Source of the DNA: Massilia atriviolacea
Lineage (GTDB): Bacteria > Pseudomonadota > Gammaproteobacteria > Burkholderiales > Burkholderiaceae_D
Assembly (NCBI RefSeq): GCF_003953935.1
Contig: NZ_RXLQ01000003.1
Span: 483,202-547,201, forward strand
Direction: 5' to 3'
DNA: 64,000 nucleotides
Under the pieces are notes generated by a model. It did no database searches, was not told the DNA's origin, and saw only the letters and a list, made by a program, of their open reading frames with translations. Shown here in pieces: positions 1 to 7,765 of this stretch. Position numbers and translations under genes: made by a program. Every line of letters begins with the position of its first letter. Position 1 is the stretch's first letter.

Positions 1-232
1 CAAATGTCGCGTTGGTGCACGCCACATTGCCGGAAAGGGTTTTAGTGACCCACTTGTCGCTGGCGCCATACGACACGGAGCGCTTGCTGCTACCGACAAC
101 GCAGGTTTCTTTCTCGGTGGCGCACTTGGTGTAGCCCCTCGGCCAGTCGGCGGCAGACGCCGGCAGCGCTGCGCTCCAGGCCAGCAGCGCACTGGCGCTG
201 GCGATCAATGTCTTGCGGATCAGTTGAGTCAT
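1..232 (-). CDS. Secreted protein, N-terminal part only (cut by window start)
   Basis: The reading frame opens at an ATG preceded by AGGGATGGA and runs off the left edge, so only about 77 residues are visible. The N-terminus is a typical Sec signal peptide: basic MTQLIRK, a hydrophobic Ala/Leu stretch, and a likely cleavage after ASA at about residue 27. The mature start has several cysteines (TKCATEKETC, then VACTN), which suggests disulfides in an exported domain. A second in-frame ATG six bases upstream lacks room for a ribosome binding site. The rest of the protein, and so its function, cannot be seen. Confidence 0.75.
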   Translation of the reverse strand, partial: MTQLIRKTLIASASALLAWSAALPASAADWPRGYTKCATEKETCVVGSSKRSVSYGASDKWVTKTLSGNVACTNATF

Positions 233-454
233 TTCCATCCCTGTAATGTTGTACAACGTGAAATTGTATGTTATCAGATGACTTATTGTATTGGTAACTT
301 CTGGCGCGTTTTTACAACGATATTTTTTCGGCTGGGACGGCTCGCGCAAGGCGCTTGGCTTCCCGGGCGGACGTGCGTTCCTCGGCACGAGTCGTCCCCG
401 TGCACGGGAAAAGTGGCCGTATCGACCATATCCTGTGCTAAAATCCTGCCCGCT
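233..454. other. Intergenic region between secreted-protein gene and tRNA-Leu
   Basis: No convincing gene is seen. The left half is AT-rich and should hold the promoter of the leftward secreted-protein gene. Directly before the tRNA, TAAAAT at 439-444 is a plausible -10 box for tRNA transcription; a matching -35 box is not clear. Confidence 0.4.
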
Positions 455-541
455 GCCCGGATGGTGAAACTGGTAGACACCCGAGACTTAAAATCTCGTG
501 CTCGTAAGGGCGTGCCGGTTCGATTCCGGCTCCGGGCACCA
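455..541 (+). tRNA. tRNA-Leu (anticodon UAA)
   Basis: The 87-nt sequence folds as a class II tRNA. The 7-bp acceptor stem pairs GCCCGGA with TCCGGGC. The anticodon stem CGAGA/TCTCG encloses loop CTTAAAA, giving anticodon TAA at 489-491. The T arm is GCCGG-TTCGATT-CCGGC and CCA is encoded at the 3' end. It reads UUA codons, which are rare in a high-GC genome. The 3' end serves as the attachment site of the adjacent prophage, which leaves the tRNA sequence intact. Confidence 0.97.
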
Positions 542-543
542 CA
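520..543 (+). repeat. attL: attL core of the prophage (24-bp direct repeat)
   Basis: The 24 bases from the T loop of tRNA-Leu to two bases past the CCA recur exactly at 39756-39779. The two copies flank a complete set of phage genes with the integrase just inside this copy, so this is read as the left attachment site. The match stops at base 519, where attR has A instead of T. Confidence 0.93.
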
Positions 544-565
544 GCATACTTGCAGGAAATAATCG

Positions 566-612
566 AAAAGCGCCGTATCCCTCCTATCATAGAGGGATGC
601 GGCGCTTTTTTT
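566..612 (+). terminator. Rho-independent terminator downstream of tRNA-Leu, inside the phage end
   Basis: A long stem pairs AAAAGCGCCG.ATCCCTC with GAGGGAT.CGGCGCTTTT around an 8-base loop and is followed by a T run ending near 612. It starts about 25 bases after the tRNA. Because attL ends at 543, this terminator belongs to the phage: integration supplies the tRNA with a new terminator and shields the integrase from tRNA read-through. Confidence 0.88.
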
Positions 613-694
613 ACGTCCGCTCCTGACGAAAGTTAACGGAAATACGCCATTCCGGTGCTACCATTTGCCAAAAATTGGCAAAGGATTTGGCAAA

Positions 695-1642
695 ATGGCG
701 GCTCCAAAGAAGGTAGATGGGCGGTGGCAGCATCGCGTAATGGTGAAGGGAAAACGAACTTCCGGGACGTTTGACACGAAGGCTGCGGCGCTTGCCTGGG
801 AGGCCGAGCAGCGAACGGCCGTTGTTGGCGGCGGCGCTACAACACAAACCTGCATAGACGCCTTCGACCGATATGAGCGAGACGTTTCGCGAAAGAAGAA
901 AGGCGCCAAGTGGGAGAAATTGCGCCTGGCTGCGTTTGGTCGTAGCGCGCTTGGCCCGGTGCTGATGCGCGATGTGAGCTCGGTGCATGTGGCCGCGTGG
1001 CGCGATGCCAGGCTGAAATCGGTTCAAGGGTCGACCGTGCAGCGAGAAATGAATCTCCTGTCGAACGTTTTCATGGTCGCATGGAAGGAATGGAAATGGA
1101 TCACGGCCAGTCCGACAACCGATGTAAAGCGCCCGGAGGAAAATAAGCCGCGTTTTCGGCGGATCACGCCTGACGAAATTGGCGAGATGTGCGTTGCGCT
1201 GGGCTGGCACAACAAGGCGCCAAAGACCAGGCTGCAACAAGTGGCGGCGGTCTTCCTGTTTGCCCTGGAAACGGCCATGAGGGCAGGGGAGATATGCAAG
1301 CTGGGGGCGGGTGATGTATCCGGGCGGGTGGCCACGGTGCGCGACACCAAGAACGGAGATACTCGTCACGTTCCACTGTCGCCGCGTGCAGTCGAGCTAT
1401 GGGGTATGTGCCCGAAAGGTTTTGGCGTTACGCCTGAGCTGCTGGACGCGAATTTCCGCAAGGCTCGGAATACCACTTCGATTGAGGGGATGACGTTTCA
1501 CGATACCCGGCACGAAGCGATTACGCGCCTAGCCAAGAAACTGCATGTTCTCGACCTGGCGCGCATGGTGGGGCACAAGGATATCCGCAAACTGATGATC
1601 TACTATAACGAAAGTGCTGAGGACATCGCCGCGAAATTATGA
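695..1642 (+). CDS. int: Phage integrase (tyrosine recombinase)
   Basis: Site-specific recombinase expected to join phage attP to the tRNA-Leu 3' end. The 315-residue chain has an N-terminal arm-binding region, a SAM-like core-binding domain and a C-terminal catalytic domain. The tetrad is visible: Arg196 in TAMRAGE, His269 and Arg272 in FHDTRHE, His294 in MVGHKD, and the nucleophile Tyr303 in MIYYN. The ATG at 695 is preferred over an in-frame TTG at 665 because AAAGGA lies 12 bases before it. It sits immediately inside attL and its 3' end overlaps the converging excisionase-like gene by 6 bases. Confidence 0.95.
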   Translation: MAAPKKVDGRWQHRVMVKGKRTSGTFDTKAAALAWEAEQRTAVVGGGATTQTCIDAFDRYERDVSRKKKGAKWEKLRLAAFGRSALGPVLMRDVSSVHVAAWRDARLKSVQGSTVQREMNLLSNVFMVAWKEWKWITASPTTDVKRPEENKPRFRRITPDEIGEMCVALGWHNKAPKTRLQQVAAVFLFALETAMRAGEICKLGAGDVSGRVATVRDTKNGDTRHVPLSPRAVELWGMCPKGFGVTPELLDANFRKARNTTSIEGMTFHDTRHEAITRLAKKLHVLDLARMVGHKDIRKLMIYYNESAEDIAAKL

Positions 1643-1891
1643 CGTTTGGCGCTCCAGCCAGGCTACGACCTCGCGCGCCTTGTAGAGCGCCTGGCCGCGC
1701 GCCGCGCCCGGCAGCCGCATAGCCTTCGGAAAGCTGGGCTGCACAACCACCTCGCGGCGAATGGTGTTCTGCGACCGCTTCATGTACCGGGCGATGTGCT
1801 CGACATCCCACGCGTCGATCTGGACCGGCAGCGGCGCCGGCTGGGCCGCCAGTCGTGCGAGCAATTTCTCAAGCATTTCTTCTGCGCTCAT
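1637..1891 (-). CDS. Excisionase-like / AlpA-type DNA-binding protein
   Basis: Small 84-residue protein with a predicted winged helix: IARYMKRSQNTIRRE resembles the helix-turn-helix of AlpA/Xis proteins, followed by a wing and GQALYKAREVVAWLE, the usual ending of such domains. Location supports the role, because it is the last gene of the leftward early operon, tail to tail with the integrase. It would bend attachment-site DNA and favour excision. The assignment is by motif shape and place; a plain MerR/AlpA regulator is the alternative. Confidence 0.65.
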   Translation of the reverse strand: MSAEEMLEKLLARLAAQPAPLPVQIDAWDVEHIARYMKRSQNTIRREVVVQPSFPKAMRLPGAARGQALYKAREVVAWLERQTS

Positions 1892-2073
1892 ATCAAGCCA
1901 CCTTTCTCTTCACCATCATCCAGATCGATTATTTTCCTGGGCACCTCGGCGCCGTCGCTCTCGTCGCCCAGCTCGTGGGCTTCCGGCTTGGGCGGTTCGA
2001 TGGGCGCGTGGAATATCCGCTCCCAGGCGTCATCCGGTATATGCCCCGGCCGGCGCGCGCTGCCCTTACTCAT
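1888..2073 (-). CDS. Small acidic phage protein, unknown
   Basis: A 61-residue protein with a basic start (MSKGSARRPG) and a strongly acidic second half (LGDESDGAEV, LDDGEEK). It overlaps the next gene downstream by the 4-base ATGA junction and the gene upstream by 8 bases, which is the coupling seen along the whole leftward operon. No domain is recognised. Confidence 0.6.
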   Translation of the reverse strand: MSKGSARRPGHIPDDAWERIFHAPIEPPKPEAHELGDESDGAEVPRKIIDLDDGEEKGGLI

Positions 2074-3253
2074 GGCCGCCGCCGATCTGCGCCAAGAGCG
2101 CGCGCTTCAAGTCGAAGATGCCAGCGCATCGCCCCGCCGTGAATTTCTCGTTGGCCGCATCCTCGTCGCAATTGTTGACCTCGTCGGCCAGGGCGTTGAT
2201 GGCGGCTTTCACTGCAGCGCGTAGGTCCGTCGCCGGTTGCGCGGGAACGGTCGGCGCTGGCTCTGCTGCTACAGGGGCGGCGAAAAGAGGATGCCAATCA
2301 TTTTTTGACTTCGGCCGTTCCGCGCCGTCGACCAAAACTCGGTGTGCAACATAGCGCGCCGGACCGTTCTGGCTGTCTTCGTTCACGTCTAACTGCGTGT
2401 CGGCATACCACGCCACTGGCTCCGCATGCTCTGCTGGCTTCGATGCGGCGACAAAGTCGGCCAGCTTTGCTTCGCGTGCTTCGCGCTGCAAGTCGCCTAT
2501 AAAATCGTCCGTATTCGTTTCTGGCTCAACAGTCAGCATCGACACGAAATGCTCCAGCTGCGCGGGCGTGAACGCGATCATGCCGTGGTAATCGGTGTTG
2601 GCCTTCGACCAGCGCAGTTTGTCGCGCCATGATCCTGCTGGCGCAGCAGCGGCACGAGCGGCGCGCCACATAGCACCGGGGATGCCAGCCCACGCGATGT
2701 CCAAGACCTGCTGCGGCGCGGAAGGGTCTACCTGTCGGAAAGCTGCGGCGAATGCCTTGCGATCATCCCCCGCCGGCGCATCTGGCGCGCTGGCAGTCTG
2801 CGCGCCGTGCGCCCTTGCCAGCGCCGATAGAAACTTGAGGCGGGCCAACACCACGCGCAGCTTCACGCCCTTGCGCAGCGTCACCGCGTCATCGACAAGA
2901 TCGCAGGGGATCGGCCAGTCCAACGGATCGCCCGTCACCTCATCCCCGCTGGCCGCACGCTGGGCGATGTGGGCGCGGGCTTGCCATACGGTCCACATGC
3001 GCTGGCAGCGGCTCGCCCCATAATCAGCGCCATTCCACGATGCCGACACGCCGGGGAATTCGCGCTCGAACAGCGCCCGCTCATCCGGCGTATCAATGCT
3101 GCCCTGCGCTGGCGCGGCTTGGAGGGCGGCGATTTCGGCCAAGGCATTTGATGCCAGAATGTGTCCGTGATCGTCACTCGGGCCATCATTTGCAATGCAT
3201 TCATTTTTGATTCGGGTCAGCGCCTCGATGGCGGCTTGAATAGGGATGGTCAT
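2066..3253 (-). CDS. Phage hypothetical protein, 395 aa
   Basis: The protein begins with MTIPIQAAIEALTRI and has Ala- and Pro-rich linkers (AAPAQGS, FAAPVAAEPAPTVPAQP) between short folded segments. A segment near residue 60-90 (ALFEREFPGVSA to WTVWQARAHIA) resembles a motif common in phage early-region proteins of proteobacteria. The last 50 residues (NALADEVNNCDEDAANEKF) form a separate small helical module. No enzyme motif is visible. It lies inside the coupled leftward operon. The patchwork suggests fusion of several short phage modules. Confidence 0.7.
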   Translation of the reverse strand: MTIPIQAAIEALTRIKNECIANDGPSDDHGHILASNALAEIAALQAAPAQGSIDTPDERALFEREFPGVSASWNGADYGASRCQRMWTVWQARAHIAQRAASGDEVTGDPLDWPIPCDLVDDAVTLRKGVKLRVVLARLKFLSALARAHGAQTASAPDAPAGDDRKAFAAAFRQVDPSAPQQVLDIAWAGIPGAMWRAARAAAAPAGSWRDKLRWSKANTDYHGMIAFTPAQLEHFVSMLTVEPETNTDDFIGDLQREAREAKLADFVAASKPAEHAEPVAWYADTQLDVNEDSQNGPARYVAHRVLVDGAERPKSKNDWHPLFAAPVAAEPAPTVPAQPATDLRAAVKAAINALADEVNNCDEDAANEKFTAGRCAGIFDLKRALLAQIGGGHE

Positions 3254-3438
3254 GGTGCGTCCTTTTTCGGTGGTTCAAATGTTTTACCGGTTCCATCGCA
3301 GCCACTGCAAGGAGGACTTCCGTTATGGTCGTAGTAGCCGCTTCCGTTGCAGGCTGTGCATTTTTTCTGCTTCCAGCCGTTCACGTACTTTTCAAAATAC
3401 GCGATCCGCTCTGCCTTGCGTTCAAGGAATGGGCTCAT
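3250..3438 (-). CDS. Small zinc-finger protein with DnaJ-type Cys motifs
   Basis: A 62-residue protein with two CxxCxGxG motifs, CTACNGSG and CSGCDGTG, separated by a 12-residue loop, as in one zinc-binding unit of DnaJ. The N-terminal 30 residues are basic and helical. In DnaJ these motifs bind zinc and unfolded protein; here, without a J domain, the role is unknown. It overlaps both neighbours by 4 bases. Confidence 0.75.
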   Translation of the reverse strand: MSPFLERKAERIAYFEKYVNGWKQKKCTACNGSGYYDHNGSPPCSGCDGTGKTFEPPKKDAP

Positions 3439-3953
3439 TCCACCCCTCCCTTGATGCGCGCCTCGATAGCGCGGGCGAAGGAAATATACGGCTCGGCATC
3501 TTGATCCGTTACTGAAAATGGAGCGACGGCGCTACCTGCCCCACCCCATCCGAGTTCGTTCTTGGCGGCAATTCTCAGAATTTCCTCATCCGTCAGCGCG
3601 GCCTCCTCAACTGGCGCAGCCGATGCGAGGGCGGCGCGAGCGAGGCCCCTGAAATAGTCTCTTTCTTCTGCGGGATCGTTGCCGCTGTGGGTATGCGTGA
3701 AATCCGTAGCGGTGTCCCACTTATCCCAGCCGACCGACAGCGCCATTGCTTTTGCCGCTGCCTCAATCGCGCTGCGCAGGTCGGGCGCACCGGCTGCGGC
3801 TTCTAGCTCGGTGATGCGGGCGATCAGCGCCAAGACTGTTTGCGTATCGAGTGCGTCATAATATTCCTGTTGAAATTGCTCCAACTCGGAATTTGTGCCG
3901 GGCGCGCATTGCGCTTGGATTGCGAGCCGCTTCAATTCTTTCGTATCCATCAT
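3435..3953 (-). CDS. Phage hypothetical protein, 172 aa
   Basis: The N-terminus MDTKELKRLAIQAQ and the coiled segment TVLALIARITELEAAAG resemble Ead/Ea22-type phage accessory proteins, and a central block (LRSAIEAAAKAMAL, FRGLARAALA) is predicted helical. The C-terminal part carries EAALTDEEILRIAAKNELGW. No catalytic motif is seen. It is part of the leftward operon and ends in a 4-base overlap with the zinc-finger gene. Ead/Ea22-like is only a suggestion. Confidence 0.6.
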   Translation of the reverse strand: MMDTKELKRLAIQAQCAPGTNSELEQFQQEYYDALDTQTVLALIARITELEAAAGAPDLRSAIEAAAKAMALSVGWDKWDTATDFTHTHSGNDPAEERDYFRGLARAALASAAPVEEAALTDEEILRIAAKNELGWGGAGSAVAPFSVTDQDAEPYISFARAIEARIKGGVE

Positions 3954-3961
3954 CTCTCCCG

Positions 3962-4456
3962 TTATTGTTGTGCTGCATCGCGCGCCAGCTCGGCGCGCAC
4001 GTTCGTTGAATTAATGCCGTGCCGGATGCGGCGGATTACCTCGTTCGACGCCCGGTCGATGTCGATGGCGCGGACGTTTTCCAGTTGCGTGTCGTGGCAG
4101 GCGAGCGCCTTGTTCATGGCGGCCAGCTCGTCACCCCGGAACACGAAGCGGCCCATGGTCATGGCGCGCTTGCCGACCGCCATCAGCGCATCCCGGCCCG
4201 CGATGGTCTCGGCGCGGAACTCGTCGCCAATGCCTTGCTCGCACATCACGTTGGCGATGTTGATGGCGCCGACCAGCAGATCCCATTCTTCCCGGCCGCC
4301 CGTGCCAGTCGTCAGCGCCGCCATGGCCGCGTGGTTCCGGATATTCAGCACGCGCAAGTGGCTGGCGTGGTCGCCGCTCATGCCGCCGAAGACCTCGGAC
4401 AGCGGGTTCAGCGAGACCGGCTTCGGGCGGTAGCGCTTATTGCGCGGCTTCTTCAT
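3962..4456 (-). CDS. Conserved phage protein with basic KKxRNKxYRPK start
   Basis: A 164-residue protein starting MKKPRNKRYRPKPV, a highly basic N-terminus found on a family of early phage proteins of Pseudomonas and Burkholderiales phages. The rest is helical (VVGAINIANVM-like segments, AMTMGRFVFRGDELAAMNKALA). The frame is open further upstream, but the ATG at 4456 overlaps the previous gene by 4 bases, as elsewhere in this operon, and starts the recognisable family sequence. The function is unknown; nucleic-acid binding is plausible from the basic start. Confidence 0.65.
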   Translation of the reverse strand: MKKPRNKRYRPKPVSLNPLSEVFGGMSGDHASHLRVLNIRNHAAMAALTTGTGGREEWDLLVGAINIANVMCEQGIGDEFRAETIAGRDALMAVGKRAMTMGRFVFRGDELAAMNKALACHDTQLENVRAIDIDRASNEVIRRIRHGINSTNVRAELARDAAQQ

Positions 4457-4809
4457 GAGCGCACCGCTTGGCCGAATAGCGCCGCCACCAAGGGGTCGCG
4501 CACCGCGTGCATTGGGAAGGTCTTCACTGTGCGGCATGACTGGATTTCGATATCGAGCGGCGCCTTATCTCCGGGACCGAACCAGTACAGCGCGCAGGCA
4601 ACCTTTCCATTCTCTCCGCGCTGCCGCTGGCTGTGCGCCTCGCCCGCGCGCATCACTCGAAACAGGTAGCCTTGAACCGTGGGCTTTGGCAGTCCGATTG
4701 CCGCAGCCAAGTTGTGCGCGATCAGCGGCCCGTGCTTCTCCAGGTAGGCCAGCATTAAGTCAGTGTTTGCCCGGTGCTGCGCTGGGCTGAATTTGCTTTG
4801 GGTGCGCAT
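4453..4809 (-). CDS. Winged-helix DNA-binding phage protein
   Basis: A 118-residue protein. Residues about 10-60 (ANTDLMLAYLEKHGPLIAH, AAAIGLPKPTVQGYLFRVM) look like an N-terminal winged helix-turn-helix, followed by a wing that ends in CALYWFGPGD. This arrangement occurs in small phage transcriptional regulators. The start at 4809 was chosen because the frame upstream is only an antisense-like extension over the neighbouring gene, and AAAGGCAGAG precedes the ATG. It overlaps the next gene by 4 bases. Confidence 0.65.
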   Translation of the reverse strand: MRTQSKFSPAQHRANTDLMLAYLEKHGPLIAHNLAAAIGLPKPTVQGYLFRVMRAGEAHSQRQRGENGKVACALYWFGPGDKAPLDIEIQSCRTVKTFPMHAVRDPLVAALFGQAVRS

Positions 4810-4820
4810 GTCTCTGCCTT

Positions 4821-5282
4821 TCAGGTGAAGCTGAGCAGTTGGTCGACAATCCGGTCGAGATCGGAGCGCTGCATGTCGCGCATGATGTGCTTGAGCACCG
4901 CGTTGATGATGCTGTTGTACAGGCGGTCTTTCTCGGCGTCGTTCATGCTGGAGAACGACCAGCTTTTCGCAATCAGCCGGATCGTGCCGTCGAGGCGCAC
5001 GCGCGTTTCGTAAAAGCCGGCCAGGATCGTGATGTCCTCGCGGAACTGGTCGAATTGCTTCTCGACCTGCTGGCCCTTGTATTCCTTCTCGCCGGGCTCC
5101 CAGCACTCAAACGCGTAGTTGGCGAGCGCAAACAGCTTTCGGTGAAACGCGACGTTGTTGTTCCGCTTGATTTCGACGGTGACGCCGGCGCCGAGCTTGA
5201 GCTTTTGCAGGAACTCGACCGCCTGCTGATCGACCGGCACTAGCGCGCCCCCGGCTGCTTTGGTGAGGACGATGGCAGTCAT
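4821..5282 (-). CDS. DUF1367 family phage protein
   Basis: The 153-residue protein matches the DUF1367 pattern: an early FLQKLKLGAGVTVEIKRNNNVAFHRKLFALANYAFE block, written here in pieces (LKLGAGVTVE; RNNNVAFHRK; FALANYAF), then a conserved ILAGFYETRV and a C-terminal DLDRIVDQLLSF. The family is common in the nin-like early regions of lambdoid phages; its biochemical role is not established. It overlaps the next upstream gene by 4 bases. Confidence 0.8.
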   Translation of the reverse strand: MTAIVLTKAAGGALVPVDQQAVEFLQKLKLGAGVTVEIKRNNNVAFHRKLFALANYAFECWEPGEKEYKGQQVEKQFDQFREDITILAGFYETRVRLDGTIRLIAKSWSFSSMNDAEKDRLYNSIINAVLKHIMRDMQRSDLDRIVDQLLSFT

Positions 5283-5500
5283 GGCAGGGCCGCCCGCAGC
5301 GCAACGGTGTCGATGTGGTTCAGGCGGTCGATGGCCTGGCCGCGCGTCATGTCGAAGCTCTCGACCAGCACGTCCACAATTTCAACGTCGGTCGGCTCGG
5401 CGTCACTCACGTCGTCGGCCAGCTCGGCCAGCGACAGCGCGCGTGGCGCGGCGGCGGCCTGGCGCATCAGGTTCTGCATTCTTTCAAGCGTCGGGTTCAT
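5279..5500 (-). CDS. Small phage protein, 73 aa, unknown
   Basis: The protein MNPTLERMQNLMRQ... is predicted all-helical, with an acidic middle (ADDVSDAEPTDVEIVDVLVE) and a C-terminal segment AIDRLNHIDTVALRAALP. Four-base overlaps at both ends tie it to the exonuclease gene upstream and the DUF1367 gene downstream. No known domain is recognised; position next to the recombination genes suggests an accessory role, which is only inference. Confidence 0.6.
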   Translation of the reverse strand: MNPTLERMQNLMRQAAAAPRALSLAELADDVSDAEPTDVEIVDVLVESFDMTRGQAIDRLNHIDTVALRAALP

Positions 5501-6150
5501 GCCACTGCCTTTCTCAAAACGTTTTCGTAGGAGTCGACCAGTGCCTGGAAGCGCATAAGCTGGCGGACCATGCTGTCGATAAATTCGTCGTCACGGGCGA
5601 TGCGGCGCACGTACAGGTCTTTGCTGACGGCTTCCAGATCGGGCACGTACATGATGAAATCGCACCACTTGCGTCCGGTGATCCACATACCGCCTTGCAT
5701 CTGGTGCAAATATTCCGACACGTCGCCGGTCTGGATGATGTGCAGAATCTTCGCGCTGTCGATGGGCGCCTTGATTTCGATCAGGCCATCCGTGTCGACC
5801 AGGCCGTCGGTCGAATATCCGAACAGGCCGTCATCGGTCAGGCAGACGCCAGCCTCGGTCACGAACGCCCCGGTGCGCGCCTCGTAGATCATGCGGGCCG
5901 ACACTTCCATCGTGTGGCCGCGCTCAAGCACCCAGGCTTTCGGCGGCTCGCCGTGCGGCTTCTGGCTCACGCGCTCGATAGCCAGGTCGGCGGCGTAGCG
6001 CTCGGCGGCGGCGGTCGGGTCGCCCACCTTGCGCAGCCCGGACGTCCGGGTCATCAGGCTGATCGCGTCCGCGAAGCAAGAGGCGGTCGTCACGCCGCAG
6101 CGGGCCAGGTGCCATTCAGGCGTGCCCTGGGCGCATTCGATGAATTTCAT
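5497..6150 (-). CDS. YqaJ-type viral recombinase / lambda-exonuclease-like nuclease
   Basis: Predicted 5'-3' double-strand DNA exonuclease of the PD-(D/E)xK fold, 217 residues. Visible motifs are GTPEWHLARCG near residue 9, the conserved Glu82 in HTMEVSAR, Asp115 in YSTDGLVD, Glu125 and Lys127 in LIEIKAP, and the QMQG motif at 150-153. It would resect ends for the annealing protein encoded immediately upstream, giving a Red-like recombination pair. The ATG at 6150 was chosen because the upstream part of the frame only shadows the annealing gene; the two genes overlap by 4 bases. Confidence 0.92.
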   Translation of the reverse strand: MKFIECAQGTPEWHLARCGVTTASCFADAISLMTRTSGLRKVGDPTAAAERYAADLAIERVSQKPHGEPPKAWVLERGHTMEVSARMIYEARTGAFVTEAGVCLTDDGLFGYSTDGLVDTDGLIEIKAPIDSAKILHIIQTGDVSEYLHQMQGGMWITGRKWCDFIMYVPDLEAVSKDLYVRRIARDDEFIDSMVRQLMRFQALVDSYENVLRKAVA

Positions 6151-7013
6151 GGCTGCACCCCGCGCGCCAGGTCGGCGGCTTCCGCTTCTGCTTCGGTCAT
6201 CGGCTCGACATGCTCGACGGCGATGGCTGTTAGTTCCTTGCCGCGCTTGGCGACGGCAGCCTTCACCCGGTCGTATTCGGCCTTGTCGCCGGCGGCCTGC
6301 AATTCCTTGATCGCCACCTTCCAGACGGCCGTTACCTCTTCGGTGGTGGCGCACGCCTCGGCGGCTGCGGCCCAATCCTGCGTGATGGCATGCATCGCCA
6401 CCATCGGCTCAGGCTCGGCGCCCATGGCCTTGCCTTCCATTTCCTCGGCGGTAAGCTGGCTGCCGCATTCCGGGAAAGCTTTGCGCAGCGCCTGGGCTTC
6501 GGCGCACTTGGCGATCTGACCGCGTGGGCGCTTTGTCCACATGGCGTTTGGCGCGATGGATTTTTCCTTGCCACCCTTCACCGCGTAGTTCTCGATCCAG
6601 TATTCGATGACGGTGAACTTGGCAATCGTCCCACCTTCGAGCATGCGCTCCACGGTGATGCGGCACCATTCCGGATACCGCACGCTCTGGCCACCCAGGA
6701 CTTCCTCGATCATGGGGCCGAACTCTGGCTCGGACATACCTGCGAACTGGCCGGTGCGTGATGCTTGCGTGCGGTACAGGTTCACGCCCGGCATGATCAC
6801 GTCGCGCATGCCGCCCTGCTTGCCGTCCCACATCGGCACGATGTGCACCGGCTTCTGCATCGGGTCCAGCCCTGCCGCCTGGCAGTAGCCGAGCACCAGG
6901 CGGACCGAGTTGATGTTCGCGCCGGGGTAGAGCGAGTTTTGCAGGACCAGGATTACGTCGTCTTCGGTCTGCGGCACCAAGCCGGCTTGCTGTTGAACTG
7001 CGAGGTTACTCAT
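6147..7013 (-). CDS. bet: Bet/RecT-family single-strand DNA annealing protein
   Basis: A 288-residue recombination protein that would coat and anneal single strands made by the neighbouring exonuclease. The core has the Bet signature: LQNSLYPGANINSVRLVLGY, then GLDPMQKPVHIVPMW and QIAKCAEAQALRKAFPE, a very typical RecT/Bet helix. The C-terminal 60 residues are helical and acidic, as in other Bet proteins. The start at 7013 fits because the sequence before it is only the tail of the preceding small gene. It is coupled to the exonuclease by a 4-base overlap. Confidence 0.92.
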   Translation of the reverse strand: MSNLAVQQQAGLVPQTEDDVILVLQNSLYPGANINSVRLVLGYCQAAGLDPMQKPVHIVPMWDGKQGGMRDVIMPGVNLYRTQASRTGQFAGMSEPEFGPMIEEVLGGQSVRYPEWCRITVERMLEGGTIAKFTVIEYWIENYAVKGGKEKSIAPNAMWTKRPRGQIAKCAEAQALRKAFPECGSQLTAEEMEGKAMGAEPEPMVAMHAITQDWAAAAEACATTEEVTAVWKVAIKELQAAGDKAEYDRVKAAVAKRGKELTAIAVEHVEPMTEAEAEAADLARGVQP

Positions 7014-7119
7014 GTGCATACTCCAGTTGTTGTTCGATTTGCCCGCGCTCGTCGGCTTCGGCCATGACCAGCAGCAGGCCAAGGACGATCACGGTGGCGC
7101 GGAAGAAGTCGCGGATCAC
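7006..7119 (-). CDS. 37-aa membrane peptide, GTG start
   Basis: A tiny gene that fills the gap between two well-supported genes. Its GTG overlaps the stop of the upstream gene in a GTGA junction and its stop overlaps the start of bet by 8 bases. The peptide has a basic start, one hydrophobic helix (TVIVLGLLLVMA, residues 9-20) and an acidic cytoplasmic-looking tail ending in EYAHE. Coupling pattern and transmembrane shape argue that it is real; its role is unknown. Confidence 0.6.
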   Translation of the reverse strand: MIRDFFRATVIVLGLLLVMAEADERGQIEQQLEYAHE

Positions 7120-7448
7120 GGCGCATCTCCTGCTGCGGCGCGGGTGATAGCGCGCCGGGTTGCCGCGCCCTTGTCGCCGTTGTGCTCGGCCCACGTTTCG
7201 GTGAAGCACGTTTCGTTGTCCACCACGTCGATGTCGTCGTGGTTGATATAAAGGGTCAGGCTGCGCGCCACAGCAAGTCGCAACGAATCGCCGTCGTGCA
7301 AAAGCGGATTCCATATCCACCCGCCATTTGCCAGCAGCAACCCTGTCCCGATGGCCATATCTCGCCACGCGTCGCCGTGCGGCCACAGTGCGATCTGCGC
7401 AGCCTTCGCAGCCAGTTCCAGCAGCTCCCGGTCGGTGCGCGCGCTCAT
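7116..7448 (-). CDS. Phage hypothetical protein, 110 aa
   Basis: The protein begins MSARTDRELLELAAKAAQIA, a helix common to a phage family whose middle reads WNPLLHDGDSLRLAVARSL. Trp, Asp and His pairs (WNPL, HDGD) are typical of this group. It overlaps the next upstream gene by 4 bases and the 37-aa membrane peptide by GTGA. The function is unknown. Confidence 0.7.
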   Translation of the reverse strand: MSARTDRELLELAAKAAQIALWPHGDAWRDMAIGTGLLLANGGWIWNPLLHDGDSLRLAVARSLTLYINHDDIDVVDNETCFTETWAEHNGDKGAATRRAITRAAAGDAP

Positions 7449-7765
7449 GACTTACCTCCGGTTGCTTTGGCGATGGCCGCGCGAGCCTCGGCTACTGCGT
7501 TCTTCATGCCCGGATTCGTGCTTGAGCTTTCCATGTCGAAGCGTTCGGCAATGTCGTTCGCCAATTCGCGCAACGCCTCCAGCAGGTCCGGCGCGGCGGC
7601 GATCAGGTGGGCGTTGGCGCGCTGCTCAATGACTTGATTGGGCTCGCCCGGAGCAAAGCTGACTCCAGAGAAGGCGCAGCCAATCACGCCCCACGAGCAG
7701 CGGATATTTATTCCGCCACGAGCATTTGGCTCCAGTACCCACGGCCCCGGTGTATGCGCGCTCAT
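7445..7765 (-). CDS. Conserved phage protein with HTPGPW and NAHLIAAAPDLL motifs
   Basis: A 106-residue member of a widespread phage protein family recognisable by an early HTPGPW and a central NAHLIAAAPDLLEAL. Its function has not been established. The ATG at 7765 is chosen because it begins the family sequence and forms a 4-base overlap with the small membrane peptide gene upstream. The last 25 residues are basic and Ala-rich. Confidence 0.75.
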   Translation of the reverse strand: MSAHTPGPWVLEPNARGGINIRCSWGVIGCAFSGVSFAPGEPNQVIEQRANAHLIAAAPDLLEALRELANDIAERFDMESSSTNPGMKNAVAEARAAIAKATGGKS

